A stretch of 64,000 bases of DNA from Bacteroidia bacterium (GCA_030431055.1 JAUIJA010000001.1:740613-804612), one strand, 5' to 3'. Positions 1-9,251 are shown, counted from the stretch's first letter. Translations and numbers: made by a program. The notes: generated from the letters alone by a model not told the origin.

Positions 1-448
1 TTGCTTCTTTTAAATCTGGCGAACTTAATTCAGCTGTTGTTAAGCTATCGTGATTAATATAATCTGGAATTCCTGTTCGTTGATATAATAAATCGGAAAT
101 TGAAATACTATCTGCTTTGGCTACTTTGGGAAAATATTTTTTCAATTTAGTATCTAAACGAAGTTTACGCTCTTCAATTAACTGTAAAACCATTACCGAA
201 GTAAACGTTTTAGAAATTGATCCAATTTTATATTTAGTTGTTCGGTCAGCTTCAATTTTATTTTCTACATCAGCATAACCATAGGCTTTATTAAATACAA
301 TGTGTTCTCCATCTCGAATGCAAAGACTACCCATAAATTTATTGTTTTCGTATAGGTAATTTAAATACTCGTCAATTTTTTCAAATCGGTCTTGTGAAAA
401 AGTTACGATTGAAAATATAAGTAGTAAAAGAGAAAATAGTTTTTTCAT
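1..448 (-). CDS. Serine hydrolase, beta-lactamase family (partial, N-terminal part)
   Basis: The reading frame starts with ATG at 448 on the minus strand and is still open at the left edge, so only about 149 N-terminal residues are visible. It begins with a signal peptide (MKKLFSLLLLIFSIVTFSQ), so the enzyme is probably exported. The tetrad S77-I-S-K80 inside KIGSISKTFT fits the SxxK nucleophile motif of class C beta-lactamases and penicillin-binding-protein-like esterases, and the later RTGIPDY resembles the TSGIPDY stretch of that family. The second motif (YxN) and the KTG-like box lie outside the window, so true beta-lactamase activity cannot be separated from a peptidase or esterase role. 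It is divergent from nothing nearby and lies downstream of polA on the same strand. Confidence 0.8.
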   Translation of the reverse strand, partial: MKKLFSLLLLIFSIVTFSQDRFEKIDEYLNYLYENNKFMGSLCIRDGEHIVFNKAYGYADVENKIEADRTTKYKIGSISKTFTSVMVLQLIEERKLRLDTKLKKYFPKVAKADSISISDLLYQRTGIPDYINHDSLTTAELSSPDLKEA

Positions 449-473
449 GATTTAAGTTTTTATGTTAAAATGA

Positions 474-527
474 TGAGATTTCTCGACTTCGCTCGAAATG
501 ACAAAAAAATACTGCCAACTGAAAACT
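474..527. repeat. Intergenic repeat remnant between polA and the serine hydrolase
   Basis: The gap holds the string TCTCGACTTCGCTCGAAATG followed by CTGCCAACTGAAAACT. The first part is an imperfect inverted repeat with TCGA on both sides. From memory, both word types recur in gaps of many flavobacterial genomes, but no second copy was seen in this window, so the repeat status rests on general knowledge. Confidence 0.35.
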
Positions 528-529
528 TT

Positions 530-3373
530 TTAATGCGCTTCTAACCAATTATTACCTTCTCCCATATCAACCACAAGCGGAACATCTAATTTAAATGCGT
601 TTTCCATTTCGTGTTGAATCATTGGTTTTATTTTTTCTAATTCAGAATTATGAACATCAAAAACCAATTCATCATGTACTTGTAACAGCATTTTTGATTT
701 CCAATTTTCGGTTTTTAATCGTTTGTGAATGTTAATCATCGCGATTTTAATAATATCAGCAGCGCTTCCTTGAATTGGAGCATTTACTGCATTTCTTTCA
801 GCTGCGCCACGAACCACTGCATTAGCTGAGTTGATGTCTTTTAAATAACGTCTTCTGCCTGAAACCGTTTCTACATAACCATTTTCTCTAGCAAAATCGA
901 TTTGATCTTGGATAAAGTTTTTCAGTTTTGGATAGGTTTTATAATACGTTTCGATTAATTCTGCACTTTCACTTCGTGTTAAATCGGTTTGATTGCTCAA
1001 TCCAAATGCAGAAACACCATAAATTATACCAAAGTTTACCGTTTTAGCATTACTACGTTGTTCTCTAGTTACTTCTTCTAGTGGAACATTGAAAACTTTT
1101 GCAGCTGTACTCTGATGAATGTCTTCGTGGTTTTGGAAGGCTTTTATCATGTTTTCTTCACCTGATAAAGCGGCAATAACACGTAATTCAATCTGAGAAT
1201 AATCGGCAGCTAATAACGTATAATTTTCATCACGAGCAATAAAAGCTTTTCTAATTTGACGACCACGTTCTGTACGAATAGGAATGTTTTGTAAATTCGG
1301 ATTATTAGAACTTAATCGGCCTGTTGCGGCAACGGTTTGCATATAATCCGTATGAACGCGATTGGTTTTTGCATTTACCTGATTTGGCAATGCGTCAATA
1401 TAGGTGTTTTGTAATTTTATTAATTGGCGCCATTCTAAAATATTGCGAGCAATTTCATAATCTTTGGCTAAATAACTTAAAATTTCTTCGCCTGTTTTAT
1501 ATTGACCAGTTTTGGTTTTTTTAGGTTTTGGTCCGCCAATTTTTAACTTATCAAATAAAATATCACCTAATTGTTTTGGCGAAGCTAAATTGAAAGTTTC
1601 TCCGGCTTCTTCAAAGATTTTTTGTTCAAATTGCGCGATTTCTTTACTAATGTCAACCGACATGTTTTTTAAGAAGTCAACATCTAATCGAATACCTTCT
1701 TTTTCCATTGCTGCTAAAACTTCAACTAATGGAATTTCAATTTCATCAAATAATTTTTTTGTTCCAACTTTTTCTAAAATAGGCTGAAAGTTTTGTTTTA
1801 ACTGCCAAGTAATATCTGCATCTTCAACTGCATATTCTTTTACAGCTTCAACTTCAACTTGACGCATCGAAAGTTGGTTTTTTCCTTTTTTGCCAATTAA
1901 AGTTTCAATTGATTTTGGTGCATATTTTAAATAGGTTTCACTCAAAACATCCATGTTGTGACGCATATCTGGATTTATTAAATAATGCGCAATCATCGTG
2001 TCGAATAAATTACCTTTTACCTCAATTCCGTAATTAGCCAAAACTTTAATATCATATTTTAAATTTTGACCAATTTTTTCAATATTTTCATTTGAAAAGA
2101 AAGGAATAAATTTATCGGCTAATTGTTTTGCGTCGTCTTGATTTTCTGGAAATGGAACATAAAACCCTTTTCCTTTTTCCCAAGAAAAAGCGATTCCTAC
2201 TAATTCTGCATTTAATGGATTAATATCGGTTGTTTCTGTATCGAAACAAACTGATGTTTGCTTTTCTAGATTTTGTAAAAATAATTTTAAACCCAAGTCG
2301 CCTTGCACTAATTGGTAAAAATGATCAGTATTTTCTAAAGTTGCGTAAAGAGATTCAGATTCACTTGGTTCTTCATCGCTAAATCCGAATAAATCCATTT
2401 GATTTTCTGCGGATTTAGCTGTTGGCTTTTGACTTTTGACTTTTGACTGATTTGGCGAAGCTAAATCATCTATTTCATCGTATTCTTTTCCAGAACCAAA
2501 TAATTTATCGAATTGTGTTTTTATTTGACGAAATTCTAATTCTTGAAAAATTGCATTAGTTTTAGCGACATCTGGTTTTGATAATTCAAAGTCTTTTTCA
2601 TCAAACTGAACTGGGCAATCGAGTAAAATAGTAGCTAGTTTTTTTGAAAGAATTCCAAGTTCTTTATTCGCCTCTATTTTTTCTTTCATTTTGCCCTTTA
2701 GTTCATGTGTATTTGCTAAAAGATTTTCCATTGAGCCATATAGAGCCAAGAATTTTTTAGCAGTCTTTTCACCAACGCCAGGCAAACCTGGAATATTGTC
2801 AACAGAATCGCCCATCATTCCTAAAAAGTCGATAACTTGTTCAGGACGTTCGACTTCAAATTTTTCTTGTACTTCTGGAATTCCCCAAATTTCGACTCCA
2901 TTTCCCATTCGAGCTGGACGATACATAAAGATATTTTCAGAAACTAATTGTGCAAAATCTTTATCAGGAGTTACCATGTAAACTTGAAATCCTTCTTTTT
3001 CGGCTTGTTTAGCAAGCGTTCCTATTAAATCATCAGCTTCATAACCAGCTTTTTCCATAATAGGAATGTGCATGGCTTTCAATAATTCTTGAATATATGG
3101 AACGGCAATTTTAATAGCCTCCGGAGTTTCGTCACGATTCGCTTTATATTCTTCAAACATTTCCAAACGATAATCACTCCCACCTTTATCAAAAGCGACA
3201 GCTAAATGATCTGGTTTTTCACGCTTAATAACATCTAGAAGAGAGTTGGTAAATCCCATAATTGCAGAAGTATCCATTCCTTTAGAATTTATTCTTGGGT
3301 TTTTTATAAAAGCGTAATATCCTCTAAAAATTAGTGCGTAGGCGTCGAGTAGAAATAATCGTTTTTGTGACAT
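530..3373 (-). CDS. polA: DNA polymerase I
   Basis: This is a full-length 947-residue family A polymerase for gap filling in repair and Okazaki fragment maturation. The N-terminal 290 residues form the 5'-3' flap nuclease (GYEADDLIGT, PGVGEKTAKK). A linker follows, then a 3'-5' exonuclease domain whose ExoI motif DTETTD near residue 377 keeps the catalytic acidic residues, so proofreading is probably active. The polymerase domain shows motif A (DYSQIELR), motif B (RSNAKTVNFGIIYG) and motif C (VHDELVF). The ATG at 3373 follows an AT-rich gap shared with the divergent metallophosphoesterase; TATTTTTA near 3397-3404 on the minus strand is a near match to the Bacteroidetes -7 box. Oddity: a heptamer repeat lies in the linker around residues 309-316. 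Confidence 0.98.
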   Translation of the reverse strand: MSQKRLFLLDAYALIFRGYYAFIKNPRINSKGMDTSAIMGFTNSLLDVIKREKPDHLAVAFDKGGSDYRLEMFEEYKANRDETPEAIKIAVPYIQELLKAMHIPIMEKAGYEADDLIGTLAKQAEKEGFQVYMVTPDKDFAQLVSENIFMYRPARMGNGVEIWGIPEVQEKFEVERPEQVIDFLGMMGDSVDNIPGLPGVGEKTAKKFLALYGSMENLLANTHELKGKMKEKIEANKELGILSKKLATILLDCPVQFDEKDFELSKPDVAKTNAIFQELEFRQIKTQFDKLFGSGKEYDEIDDLASPNQSKVKSQKPTAKSAENQMDLFGFSDEEPSESESLYATLENTDHFYQLVQGDLGLKLFLQNLEKQTSVCFDTETTDINPLNAELVGIAFSWEKGKGFYVPFPENQDDAKQLADKFIPFFSNENIEKIGQNLKYDIKVLANYGIEVKGNLFDTMIAHYLINPDMRHNMDVLSETYLKYAPKSIETLIGKKGKNQLSMRQVEVEAVKEYAVEDADITWQLKQNFQPILEKVGTKKLFDEIEIPLVEVLAAMEKEGIRLDVDFLKNMSVDISKEIAQFEQKIFEEAGETFNLASPKQLGDILFDKLKIGGPKPKKTKTGQYKTGEEILSYLAKDYEIARNILEWRQLIKLQNTYIDALPNQVNAKTNRVHTDYMQTVAATGRLSSNNPNLQNIPIRTERGRQIRKAFIARDENYTLLAADYSQIELRVIAALSGEENMIKAFQNHEDIHQSTAAKVFNVPLEEVTREQRSNAKTVNFGIIYGVSAFGLSNQTDLTRSESAELIETYYKTYPKLKNFIQDQIDFARENGYVETVSGRRRYLKDINSANAVVRGAAERNAVNAPIQGSAADIIKIAMINIHKRLKTENWKSKMLLQVHDELVFDVHNSELEKIKPMIQHEMENAFKLDVPLVVDMGEGNNWLEAH
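2424..2449. repeat. Heptanucleotide tandem repeat inside polA
   Basis: About three and a half copies of GACTTTT (AAAAGTC on the coding strand) run in tandem. They encode part of the basic linker SKVKSQKP between the flap nuclease and the proofreading domain. The unit is not a multiple of three, so gain or loss of one copy would shift the frame. Confidence 0.8.
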
Positions 3374-3489
3374 TGAATTCTGTTTTAAAAACGTAAAAAT
3401 ACAATTCTTTAGCGAATGTTGAGGTGTTAAAATATTATAAATAAATAGGGAATCAGTAAAGATGTTGTTTACTTTGCATAAAAAAAGTA

Positions 3490-4722
3490 ATGCTTCGCTG
3501 GATTATCCCAATATTAATTTTTTCTCTTATTGAATATTATTCATTTCAAACTGTGAGAACAGTAACTAAATCGAAATGGATTTTATATGCATACGTTTTA
3601 ACATCTGTTGCTTTTATTGCGTATTTAATTTATTATATAGTTACGCACAGTAGAAACGATGCGCAATCGCATTTGTTTCAGTTGACGATAGGTTTTTTCT
3701 TATTGATTTATTTGCCAAAAATAATCCTTACTTTAGTGTTGTTGTCTGAAGATGTTTTTCGATTTTTTGCAGGTTTGTTTGGCTATATTTCAAACAGCAA
3801 TGCTTCAGACACATTTTTACCACAAAGAAGAAAGTTTATCAGTCAAGTTGCACTTGGTATAGCAGCAATTCCTTTTGCTTCCTTAATTTACGGAATGACG
3901 AAAGGAAAATATAATTTTAAAGTAATTAAAAAAACGTTGTTTTTTCCTGATTTACCTGATTCTTTTGATGGAACGACAATTACTCATATTTCAGATATTC
4001 ATAGTGGAAGTTTTGATGATAAGGAAAAGATTGAGTATGCGATTAATTTAATTAATGAGCAGCAATCTGATTTGGTTTTGTTTACCGGCGATATTGTGAA
4101 CACAAAAGCGACTGAAATGCATCCATGGGTTGATACTTTCAAGCGAATTCATAATCCAACTTTTGGTAAATATTCGGTTTTAGGAAATCACGATTATGGA
4201 GAATATTTTCGTTGGGATTCTAAAGAAGAAAAAGATCAAAATTTCAACGATATAAAAGATTTGCATAACCAAATTAATTTCAAATTATTACTTAATGAAA
4301 ATGTTGAAATTAAAAAAGGGAATGATTCAATTAGGTTAGTTGGTGTGGAAAATTGGGGCGCAAAATTTAAAAAAGCGGGTGATTTAAAATTAGCTTCTCA
4401 AGGTGTTAAAAAAGAAGATTTCAAAATTTTAATGAGTCATGATCCAAGTCATTGGGATGCAGAAGTTCAACACGATGAAAATCATTATCATTTAACACTT
4501 TCTGGTCATACACACGGTTTTCAATTTGGAATTGAAATTCCTGGTTGGATAAAATGGAGTCCAGTTCAGTACGTTTATAAACAATGGGCTGGTTTGTATG
4601 AAAACTTAGGAAGATATATTTATGTAAATCGTGGTTTTGGATTTCATGCTTATCCTGGTAGAGTTGGAATTATGCCGGAAATAACGGTTTTAGAACTAAA
4701 AAAAGGTGAAAAATTAGCATAA
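3490..4722 (+). CDS. Membrane-anchored calcineurin-like metallophosphoesterase
   Basis: The 410-residue protein has three or four hydrophobic segments in its first 100 residues, then a metallophosphoesterase domain from about residue 150. The metal-binding blocks are all present: DIHSG near 169, TGDIVN near 200, GNHDYG near 232, SHD near 317 and GHTHG near 339. This matches the YkuE/YaeI type, whose substrates are usually unknown and in some cases are lipid-linked. A QRRKF stretch near residue 113, just before a hydrophobic segment, resembles a twin-arginine signal and may mark how the catalytic domain is exported. The gene is divergent from polA and followed by a short gap with a promoter for the next gene. 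Substrate unknown. Confidence 0.85.
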   Translation: MLRWIIPILIFSLIEYYSFQTVRTVTKSKWILYAYVLTSVAFIAYLIYYIVTHSRNDAQSHLFQLTIGFFLLIYLPKIILTLVLLSEDVFRFFAGLFGYISNSNASDTFLPQRRKFISQVALGIAAIPFASLIYGMTKGKYNFKVIKKTLFFPDLPDSFDGTTITHISDIHSGSFDDKEKIEYAINLINEQQSDLVLFTGDIVNTKATEMHPWVDTFKRIHNPTFGKYSVLGNHDYGEYFRWDSKEEKDQNFNDIKDLHNQINFKLLLNENVEIKKGNDSIRLVGVENWGAKFKKAGDLKLASQGVKKEDFKILMSHDPSHWDAEVQHDENHYHLTLSGHTHGFQFGIEIPGWIKWSPVQYVYKQWAGLYENLGRYIYVNRGFGFHAYPGRVGIMPEITVLELKKGEKLA

Positions 4723-4736
4723 TTCAGTAAAAATGC

Positions 4737-4744
4737 TAAATTTG
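4737..4744 (+). promoter_or_regulatory. Promoter -7 box for the thioredoxin-like gene
   Basis: TAAATTTG matches the Bacteroidetes -7 consensus TAnnTTTG and lies 32 bases before the start codon. No good TTTG -33 box was found at the usual distance. Confidence 0.5.
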
Positions 4745-4776
4745 TATAACACAATTCCGGATAAAATTTGCAATTT

Positions 4777-5073
4777 ATGTCAAAGTTTGGAGAATTAATA
4801 AACGCACAAGTTCCTGTTTTAATTGATTTTTTTACTGAATGGGATTCGCCTTCTGTGTCTATGAACGAAGTAATTCGTGATGTAGCATCGCAATTAGGTG
4901 ACAAAGCGCGCGTAATTAAAATTGATGTAGATAAAAACAAAGAACTTGCTGAAGCACTTCGAGTAAAAGGTTTGCCTACAATTATGATTTATAAAGAAGG
5001 TCAAATGGTGTGGCGCCAAAGTGGAGAAGTAGATGCGAATACTTTGATAACACTGGTTGAAAGTCAATCTTAA
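4777..5073 (+). CDS. Thioredoxin-fold protein lacking the CxxC active site
   Basis: The 98-residue protein aligns over its whole length with thioredoxin: PVLIDFF strand, W at the active-site position, the VKGLPT cis-proline loop and the closing helix. The expected WCGPC is WDSPS, so both redox cysteines are replaced while W and P are kept, and no other cysteine is present. A redox role is therefore unlikely; a chaperone, binding or scaffold role is an inference. The ATG at 4777 was chosen because the upstream in-frame start at 4768 is a TTG that only adds three residues. Its stop overlaps the stop of the converging deacetylase gene within TTAA at 5070-5073. Confidence 0.85.
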   Translation: MSKFGELINAQVPVLIDFFTEWDSPSVSMNEVIRDVASQLGDKARVIKIDVDKNKELAEALRVKGLPTIMIYKEGQMVWRQSGEVDANTLITLVESQS

Positions 5074-5702
5074 GAAATTACATCAAATTCAAACCCTTTT
5101 TCTTTTAATTGTTGTATTGCTTTTGGTAGAGCATAACGTAAATTCTGTTTTGCTTTTAAGCTATCGTGAAAAACAATAATACTTCCACTTTCGGTGTTTT
5201 CAATAACATTGTTTAAGCATTTTTGTGGACTTATTTTAGTATCGAAATCATAGCTTAAAACATCCCACATTATGATCTTGTAGTTTTTGTTCAAAATTTC
5301 TTTAGCTTGAAAAGGTGAAATCTTCCCATAAGGCGGACGGAATAGTTTTATGTTTTGAGTGTTTGTTTTTTGTATTTCCAATTCACATTTTTTAAAATTT
5401 TCAATGTAATTTGAAGAGTTGGTTTTCCAACCGTTTAAATGATTAAATGTGTGATTTCCTATTGCATGACCTTCATTTAAGATTCTCTTGAAAACTTCGG
5501 GGTGCTTTTGAATATTGTCGCCTATACAGAAAAAAGTAGCTTTTATGTTCTCGTTTTTTAAAATATCGAGAACCCATTCCGTTACTTCTGGAATTGGTCC
5601 GTCATCAAAAGTTAAGTAGATTTTATTGCCTGAATTAGGGATTTTCCAAACATACTTTGGAAATAAATAAGAAATAAATTTGTGTGTTTTTACCCAATTC
5701 AT
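5070..5702 (-). CDS. Polysaccharide deacetylase family protein (NodB domain)
   Basis: The 210-residue protein is essentially one NodB homology domain. Motif 1 is TFDDGP with the catalytic and metal-binding aspartates, motif 2 is HTFNH with the two metal histidines, and motif 3 is FRPPYG. Members remove acetyl groups from N-acetylglucosamine-containing polymers such as peptidoglycan or chitin; the substrate cannot be read here. There is no clear cleavable signal peptide, so location is uncertain. The gene lies downstream of the DUF2723 gene on the same strand but behind a terminator, and it converges with the thioredoxin-like gene so that the two stop codons overlap. Confidence 0.9.
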   Translation of the reverse strand: MNWVKTHKFISYLFPKYVWKIPNSGNKIYLTFDDGPIPEVTEWVLDILKNENIKATFFCIGDNIQKHPEVFKRILNEGHAIGNHTFNHLNGWKTNSSNYIENFKKCELEIQKTNTQNIKLFRPPYGKISPFQAKEILNKNYKIIMWDVLSYDFDTKISPQKCLNNVIENTESGSIIVFHDSLKAKQNLRYALPKAIQQLKEKGFEFDVIS

Positions 5703-5715
5703 AATTTAAAAATAA

Positions 5716-5753
5716 AAAAATGCCACTTCATAAAAAACTGAAATGGCATTTTT
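5716..5753 (-). terminator. Intrinsic terminator after the DUF2723 gene
   Basis: The arms AAATGCCACTTCA and TGAAATGGCATTT form a long hairpin with one mismatch and an A-rich loop. On the minus strand it is followed by a T-rich stretch, which fits termination of the gene at 5771-8971 before the deacetylase. Confidence 0.75.
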
Positions 5754-5770
5754 ATTTGTTGAACTAATAA

Positions 5771-8700
5771 TTATTCCATGTCACGACCAAATTGCTCGAA
5801 CATTTTATTGTAGTTATTGAATTTTACTTTTTCTTGGTTGTAGAAATCAATATCTTGTGCTTCTTTCATGTATTCTAAAAGACTTCTATAACGCTCGATA
5901 CTACTAACAATGTCATAACGGTAATCGTAAATATCAATTGGTGACATTCCGTGGTAAAAAGTTAATTCTTCTTGGTATTTTGTTGCTAGTTTCGATAAAA
6001 TAGCTCTTGCTTTATCTTTTTTACCTAACTCGTAATAACCTTGAGCAAATGGTTCTACTAAAGTGTAATATTCGAACTTGTCAATTGGCATTTTTTCCAT
6101 AGCCAATTCGATTATTTTTTCCGCTTTATCGTTTTTACCTTCATTAATTAAGGTCTCCATTAATCGGGCTAAATTCGTTCTAAAAGTAATTCCGTTTTTA
6201 CGTGTTTCTGGATCGTGATAAATTTTATCTGTTCCGCTATTGCCCCATTGCCATTTAGAAACAATATTGAACATCTTTTCGCTATCAATTTGTCCCATTT
6301 CTAATGGATTCGGACTTCCGTTTTGAGGTGTTTTTACTGGAACTAATTTAAAACACATTCCGTCTAGTTGTAGATAATCTTTCATCCATAAATAATCGTC
6401 TTCGCCAAAACTTCCACCAGTAAAATACATTGGTCTTTTCCAGTTGTTTTGATTTACAATGTCTAACATCATTAAACGATTTTTGTATAAAGCATCGCTC
6501 TTAATTTTAAACTCAATTGCAGGTACAATAGAATCGTAATATTTAGGTGAAACAACTTTGTTTTTGATGATGCTTTCCTTGTTGATAGGAATGTAGATTT
6601 TATTTGTAGGGAAGAAATTTACCCACTGCCCACTTCGTAACTCAACTTTTGCTCTTTCGTCTTCTAACGACATAAAAGTGATTAATTCATCTAAAGAAAT
6701 AGAATCGTTCGTACGTTCGATTAAGAAACTATAATCACGATTAGTTCCTCTATATTGTTCTCTTGTGAAAGAAATTGGAACAGGATCAGAATCCCAAGCT
6801 TTGCGCTTCATTTGGTCAATATACCAATCGGTCATAAACAAGCTTGTGTTTACAATTCTAACATCAGTTCGGTAGCGTTCTACTTCTTGTAAATACCAAA
6901 GCGGGAATGTGTCGTTGTCACCAATTGTAAATAAAATAGCATTAGGTTCGCAAGAATCTAAATAAGCTTTGGCAACATTTAATGCTGTGTATTTATTTGA
7001 TCTATCGTGGTCATCCCAATTTTCTTTTGCTAATAAAACTGGTGAAGCCAATAGTGTGATTGCTAAAACAAGTGGAACGGTAACTTTTGGTTGTAGATAT
7101 TTTTTAATTCCTTCGTAAAGTGAATACACTCCGAATGCAATCCACATAGCGAAAGCGTAGAATGAACCTACTAAAGCATAATCACGTTCTCTAGGTTCAA
7201 ATGGTCTTTCATTTAAGTAAACTTTTAGTGCTAAACCTGTAAATAAGAAAAGAACTAAAAGAACATAAAAACTTTTTACATCTCTTTTTATATGGAAAAT
7301 TATCCCGATTAAAGCTAAAAGGAAAGGTAAAAAGAAATAAGTATTTCTTCCTTTATTATTTAGCATATCAGAAGTTAAATTGTCTTGAGAACCCAATCTA
7401 GCTTCATCAAAAACTTTTATTCCACTAATCCAGTTTCCATCAATTGTATCACCTTTCCATTGATTGTCGCTTTGTCTTCCAACAAAATTCCACATTAAAT
7501 AACGCCAATACATATTTCCAAATTGATACTGGAACATAAATTTGATGTTGTTGATGAAGCTCGGTTTTTCAACAATTAAGTAATCACCATATGATTTTAA
7601 GAAACTGTCGTAATCTTCTAAGTCTAGTCTTCCTTGATTAAATGCGCTTCTAAATTGCGCAACAATGTCAACCAGTTCTTGCTCTTCAGCATAATCTGGG
7701 TGAATCCTAAAATCTAAAGGTTCGGTAAACTTCATGTAGTTTACATTATGCTCGTTGCTCCACATTCTAGGTAAGAATCCTTTGTGATTATCGTCAGTAT
7801 TTTGTTTAGCGTTTTTGTAATTATTAGTAATTACATACTTCCCTAATTTATCGTCTCTTTCATAAATAGGTTTTGCATCTAGATAAGGTGTTTCTTCATC
7901 TAAACCAGAATACGAATCAGAAAATTGCGAACCGTAAAATAAACTATTGTTTCCGTATTGCTCACGATTGTAATAAGCTAGAATTGCAGCGGCATCTGAA
8001 GGTTTATTTTCGTTAATTGGTGGGTTTGCGTTAGCGCGAATTGGTAACATCAACCAGTTGGAAAATCCAATTAAAATAAAAGCTATACAAAGAACTAAAG
8101 TGTTTAGTTTTACATAACCTCTCTTTTTAGTATAGTTTAATCCGAAATAGAAAATTCCTACTAATAGAAGTAAAGCTAATATTTCACCAGAATTAAAAGG
8201 CAAACCTAATGAGTTTACTGCAAAAATTTCAGCACGACCGAATAATTCTAAAACAAATGGAATTAACATTCCATAAACAACTAATAAGATACCAACGCTT
8301 ATTGCTGTGAAAATAAGTCCTTTTTTTAGTGTAACATTTTCTGATGTTTTAAATAAATATAGAAGAATAATTGATGGAATTGTTAATAAAGCCATTAAGT
8401 GAACACCAAATGCAAGTCCACAAACAAATGAAATTAATAAAAGCCATTTGTTTCCGCGAGGTGTGTTTATTTCTTGTTCCCAGCGTAATCCTAGCCAAAA
8501 TAGTAAGGCAATGAAGAAAATAGCCATTGCATATACTTCGGCCTCAACTGCACTGTACCAAAAAGTATCAGTAAATGTAAATGATAAAGAAGCAATGAAA
8601 GCGCTTCCTAAAATCATTATATAGTTTTCTTTAGAAGATGAATCATTAATAAAAACTTTCTTTAAAAGCATTGTTAGTGACCAAAACATAAATAAAATAG

Positions 8701-8971
8701 TAAAAGCACTAGAAAAAACAGACATCATATTTACCATAAAGGCAACTTGAGTTACATCGGTTGTAAAGATTGAAAAGAAAGCTCCTATCATTTGAAATAA
8801 AGGTGCTCCCGGTGGATGACCTAATTCTAAATTTGAAGAAGTAGCGATGTATTCGCTACAGTCCCAAAAGCTGATTGTAGGTTCAACAGTTAAAAAATAA
8901 GTTGTTAAAGCGATAGCAAAAGTTACCCATCCTAAGATTGTGTTCCATTTGTTAAAGTTGAATGATGTCAT
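5771..8971 (-). CDS. DUF2723 multi-spanning membrane protein (putative GT-C-type glycosyltransferase)
   Basis: The 1066-residue protein has roughly a dozen membrane segments in its first 300 residues and again around 550-660, and a C-terminal soluble part of about 400 residues with helical repeats resembling TPRs near 940-1060. The N terminus carries PTISFWDCSEYIA and HPPGAP, the hallmark of DUF2723, a large Bacteroidetes family often annotated as protein O-mannosyltransferase-like. Acidic residues D37 and E40 in the first external loop would suit a GT-C catalytic site, but this is inference. O-glycosylation of exported proteins is known in this phylum. The gene stands alone, ending in a strong hairpin. 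Confidence 0.85.
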   Translation of the reverse strand: MTSFNFNKWNTILGWVTFAIALTTYFLTVEPTISFWDCSEYIATSSNLELGHPPGAPLFQMIGAFFSIFTTDVTQVAFMVNMMSVFSSAFTILFMFWSLTMLLKKVFINDSSSKENYIMILGSAFIASLSFTFTDTFWYSAVEAEVYAMAIFFIALLFWLGLRWEQEINTPRGNKWLLLISFVCGLAFGVHLMALLTIPSIILLYLFKTSENVTLKKGLIFTAISVGILLVVYGMLIPFVLELFGRAEIFAVNSLGLPFNSGEILALLLLVGIFYFGLNYTKKRGYVKLNTLVLCIAFILIGFSNWLMLPIRANANPPINENKPSDAAAILAYYNREQYGNNSLFYGSQFSDSYSGLDEETPYLDAKPIYERDDKLGKYVITNNYKNAKQNTDDNHKGFLPRMWSNEHNVNYMKFTEPLDFRIHPDYAEEQELVDIVAQFRSAFNQGRLDLEDYDSFLKSYGDYLIVEKPSFINNIKFMFQYQFGNMYWRYLMWNFVGRQSDNQWKGDTIDGNWISGIKVFDEARLGSQDNLTSDMLNNKGRNTYFFLPFLLALIGIIFHIKRDVKSFYVLLVLFLFTGLALKVYLNERPFEPRERDYALVGSFYAFAMWIAFGVYSLYEGIKKYLQPKVTVPLVLAITLLASPVLLAKENWDDHDRSNKYTALNVAKAYLDSCEPNAILFTIGDNDTFPLWYLQEVERYRTDVRIVNTSLFMTDWYIDQMKRKAWDSDPVPISFTREQYRGTNRDYSFLIERTNDSISLDELITFMSLEDERAKVELRSGQWVNFFPTNKIYIPINKESIIKNKVVSPKYYDSIVPAIEFKIKSDALYKNRLMMLDIVNQNNWKRPMYFTGGSFGEDDYLWMKDYLQLDGMCFKLVPVKTPQNGSPNPLEMGQIDSEKMFNIVSKWQWGNSGTDKIYHDPETRKNGITFRTNLARLMETLINEGKNDKAEKIIELAMEKMPIDKFEYYTLVEPFAQGYYELGKKDKARAILSKLATKYQEELTFYHGMSPIDIYDYRYDIVSSIERYRSLLEYMKEAQDIDFYNQEKVKFNNYNKMFEQFGRDME

Positions 8972-9067
8972 AAAGTGTTTGCTTTTGAGTAAATGTTTCT
9001 ACAAAGAAACTATTTTTTTACATATAGAAACGATGAAAAATAATTTTTAATATTTTTTTTAGAAAAA

Positions 9068-9098
9068 TTTGTAAAAATAAAAATATGTTTTACATTTG
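9068..9098 (+). promoter_or_regulatory. Promoter of tRNA-Gln
   Basis: TTTG at 9068-9071 and TACATTTG at 9091-9098 are separated by 19 bases, a very good match to the Bacteroidetes promoter (TTTG, spacer of about 17-23, TAnnTTTG). The tRNA starts 31 bases downstream. Confidence 0.75.
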
Positions 9099-9128
9099 CA
9101 CTCGCAATCGAAAAGATTGTATGGGTAT

Positions 9129-9199
9129 TGGCCCATGGTGTAATGGTAACACTCCGGTTTTTGGTACCGTCATTCAAGGTTCGAGTCCTTGTGGGCCAA
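9129..9199 (+). tRNA. tRNA-Gln (anticodon TTG)
   Basis: The acceptor stem pairs TGGCCCA at 9129-9135 with TGGGCCA at 9192-9198. The D arm (GTGT/ACAC), the anticodon loop TTTTGGT with anticodon TTG at 9161-9163, and the T arm with GGTTCGAGTCC are all present; A9199 is the discriminator. The CCA end is not encoded, since CAA follows. The first pair of the anticodon stem (C9154-T9170) does not match, which is tolerable. The gene is monocistronic, with its own promoter and terminator. Confidence 0.97.
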
Positions 9200-9205
9200 C
9201 AAAAA

Positions 9206-9233
9206 ACTCCGATAGAAATATCGGAGTTTTTTT
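9206..9233 (+). terminator. Intrinsic terminator after tRNA-Gln
   Basis: ACTCCGATA and TATCGGAGT form a perfect 9-pair stem with a GAAA tetraloop, followed by a run of T. An A run precedes it, so it can also stop transcription of the converging universal stress protein gene. Confidence 0.93.
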
Positions 9234-9251
9234 ATTGCTTTTATTTGGAAA

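Noticed and set aside
4768..4776. TTG start for the thioredoxin-like gene
   Set aside because: Adds three residues only; ATG at 4777 fits the fold start.
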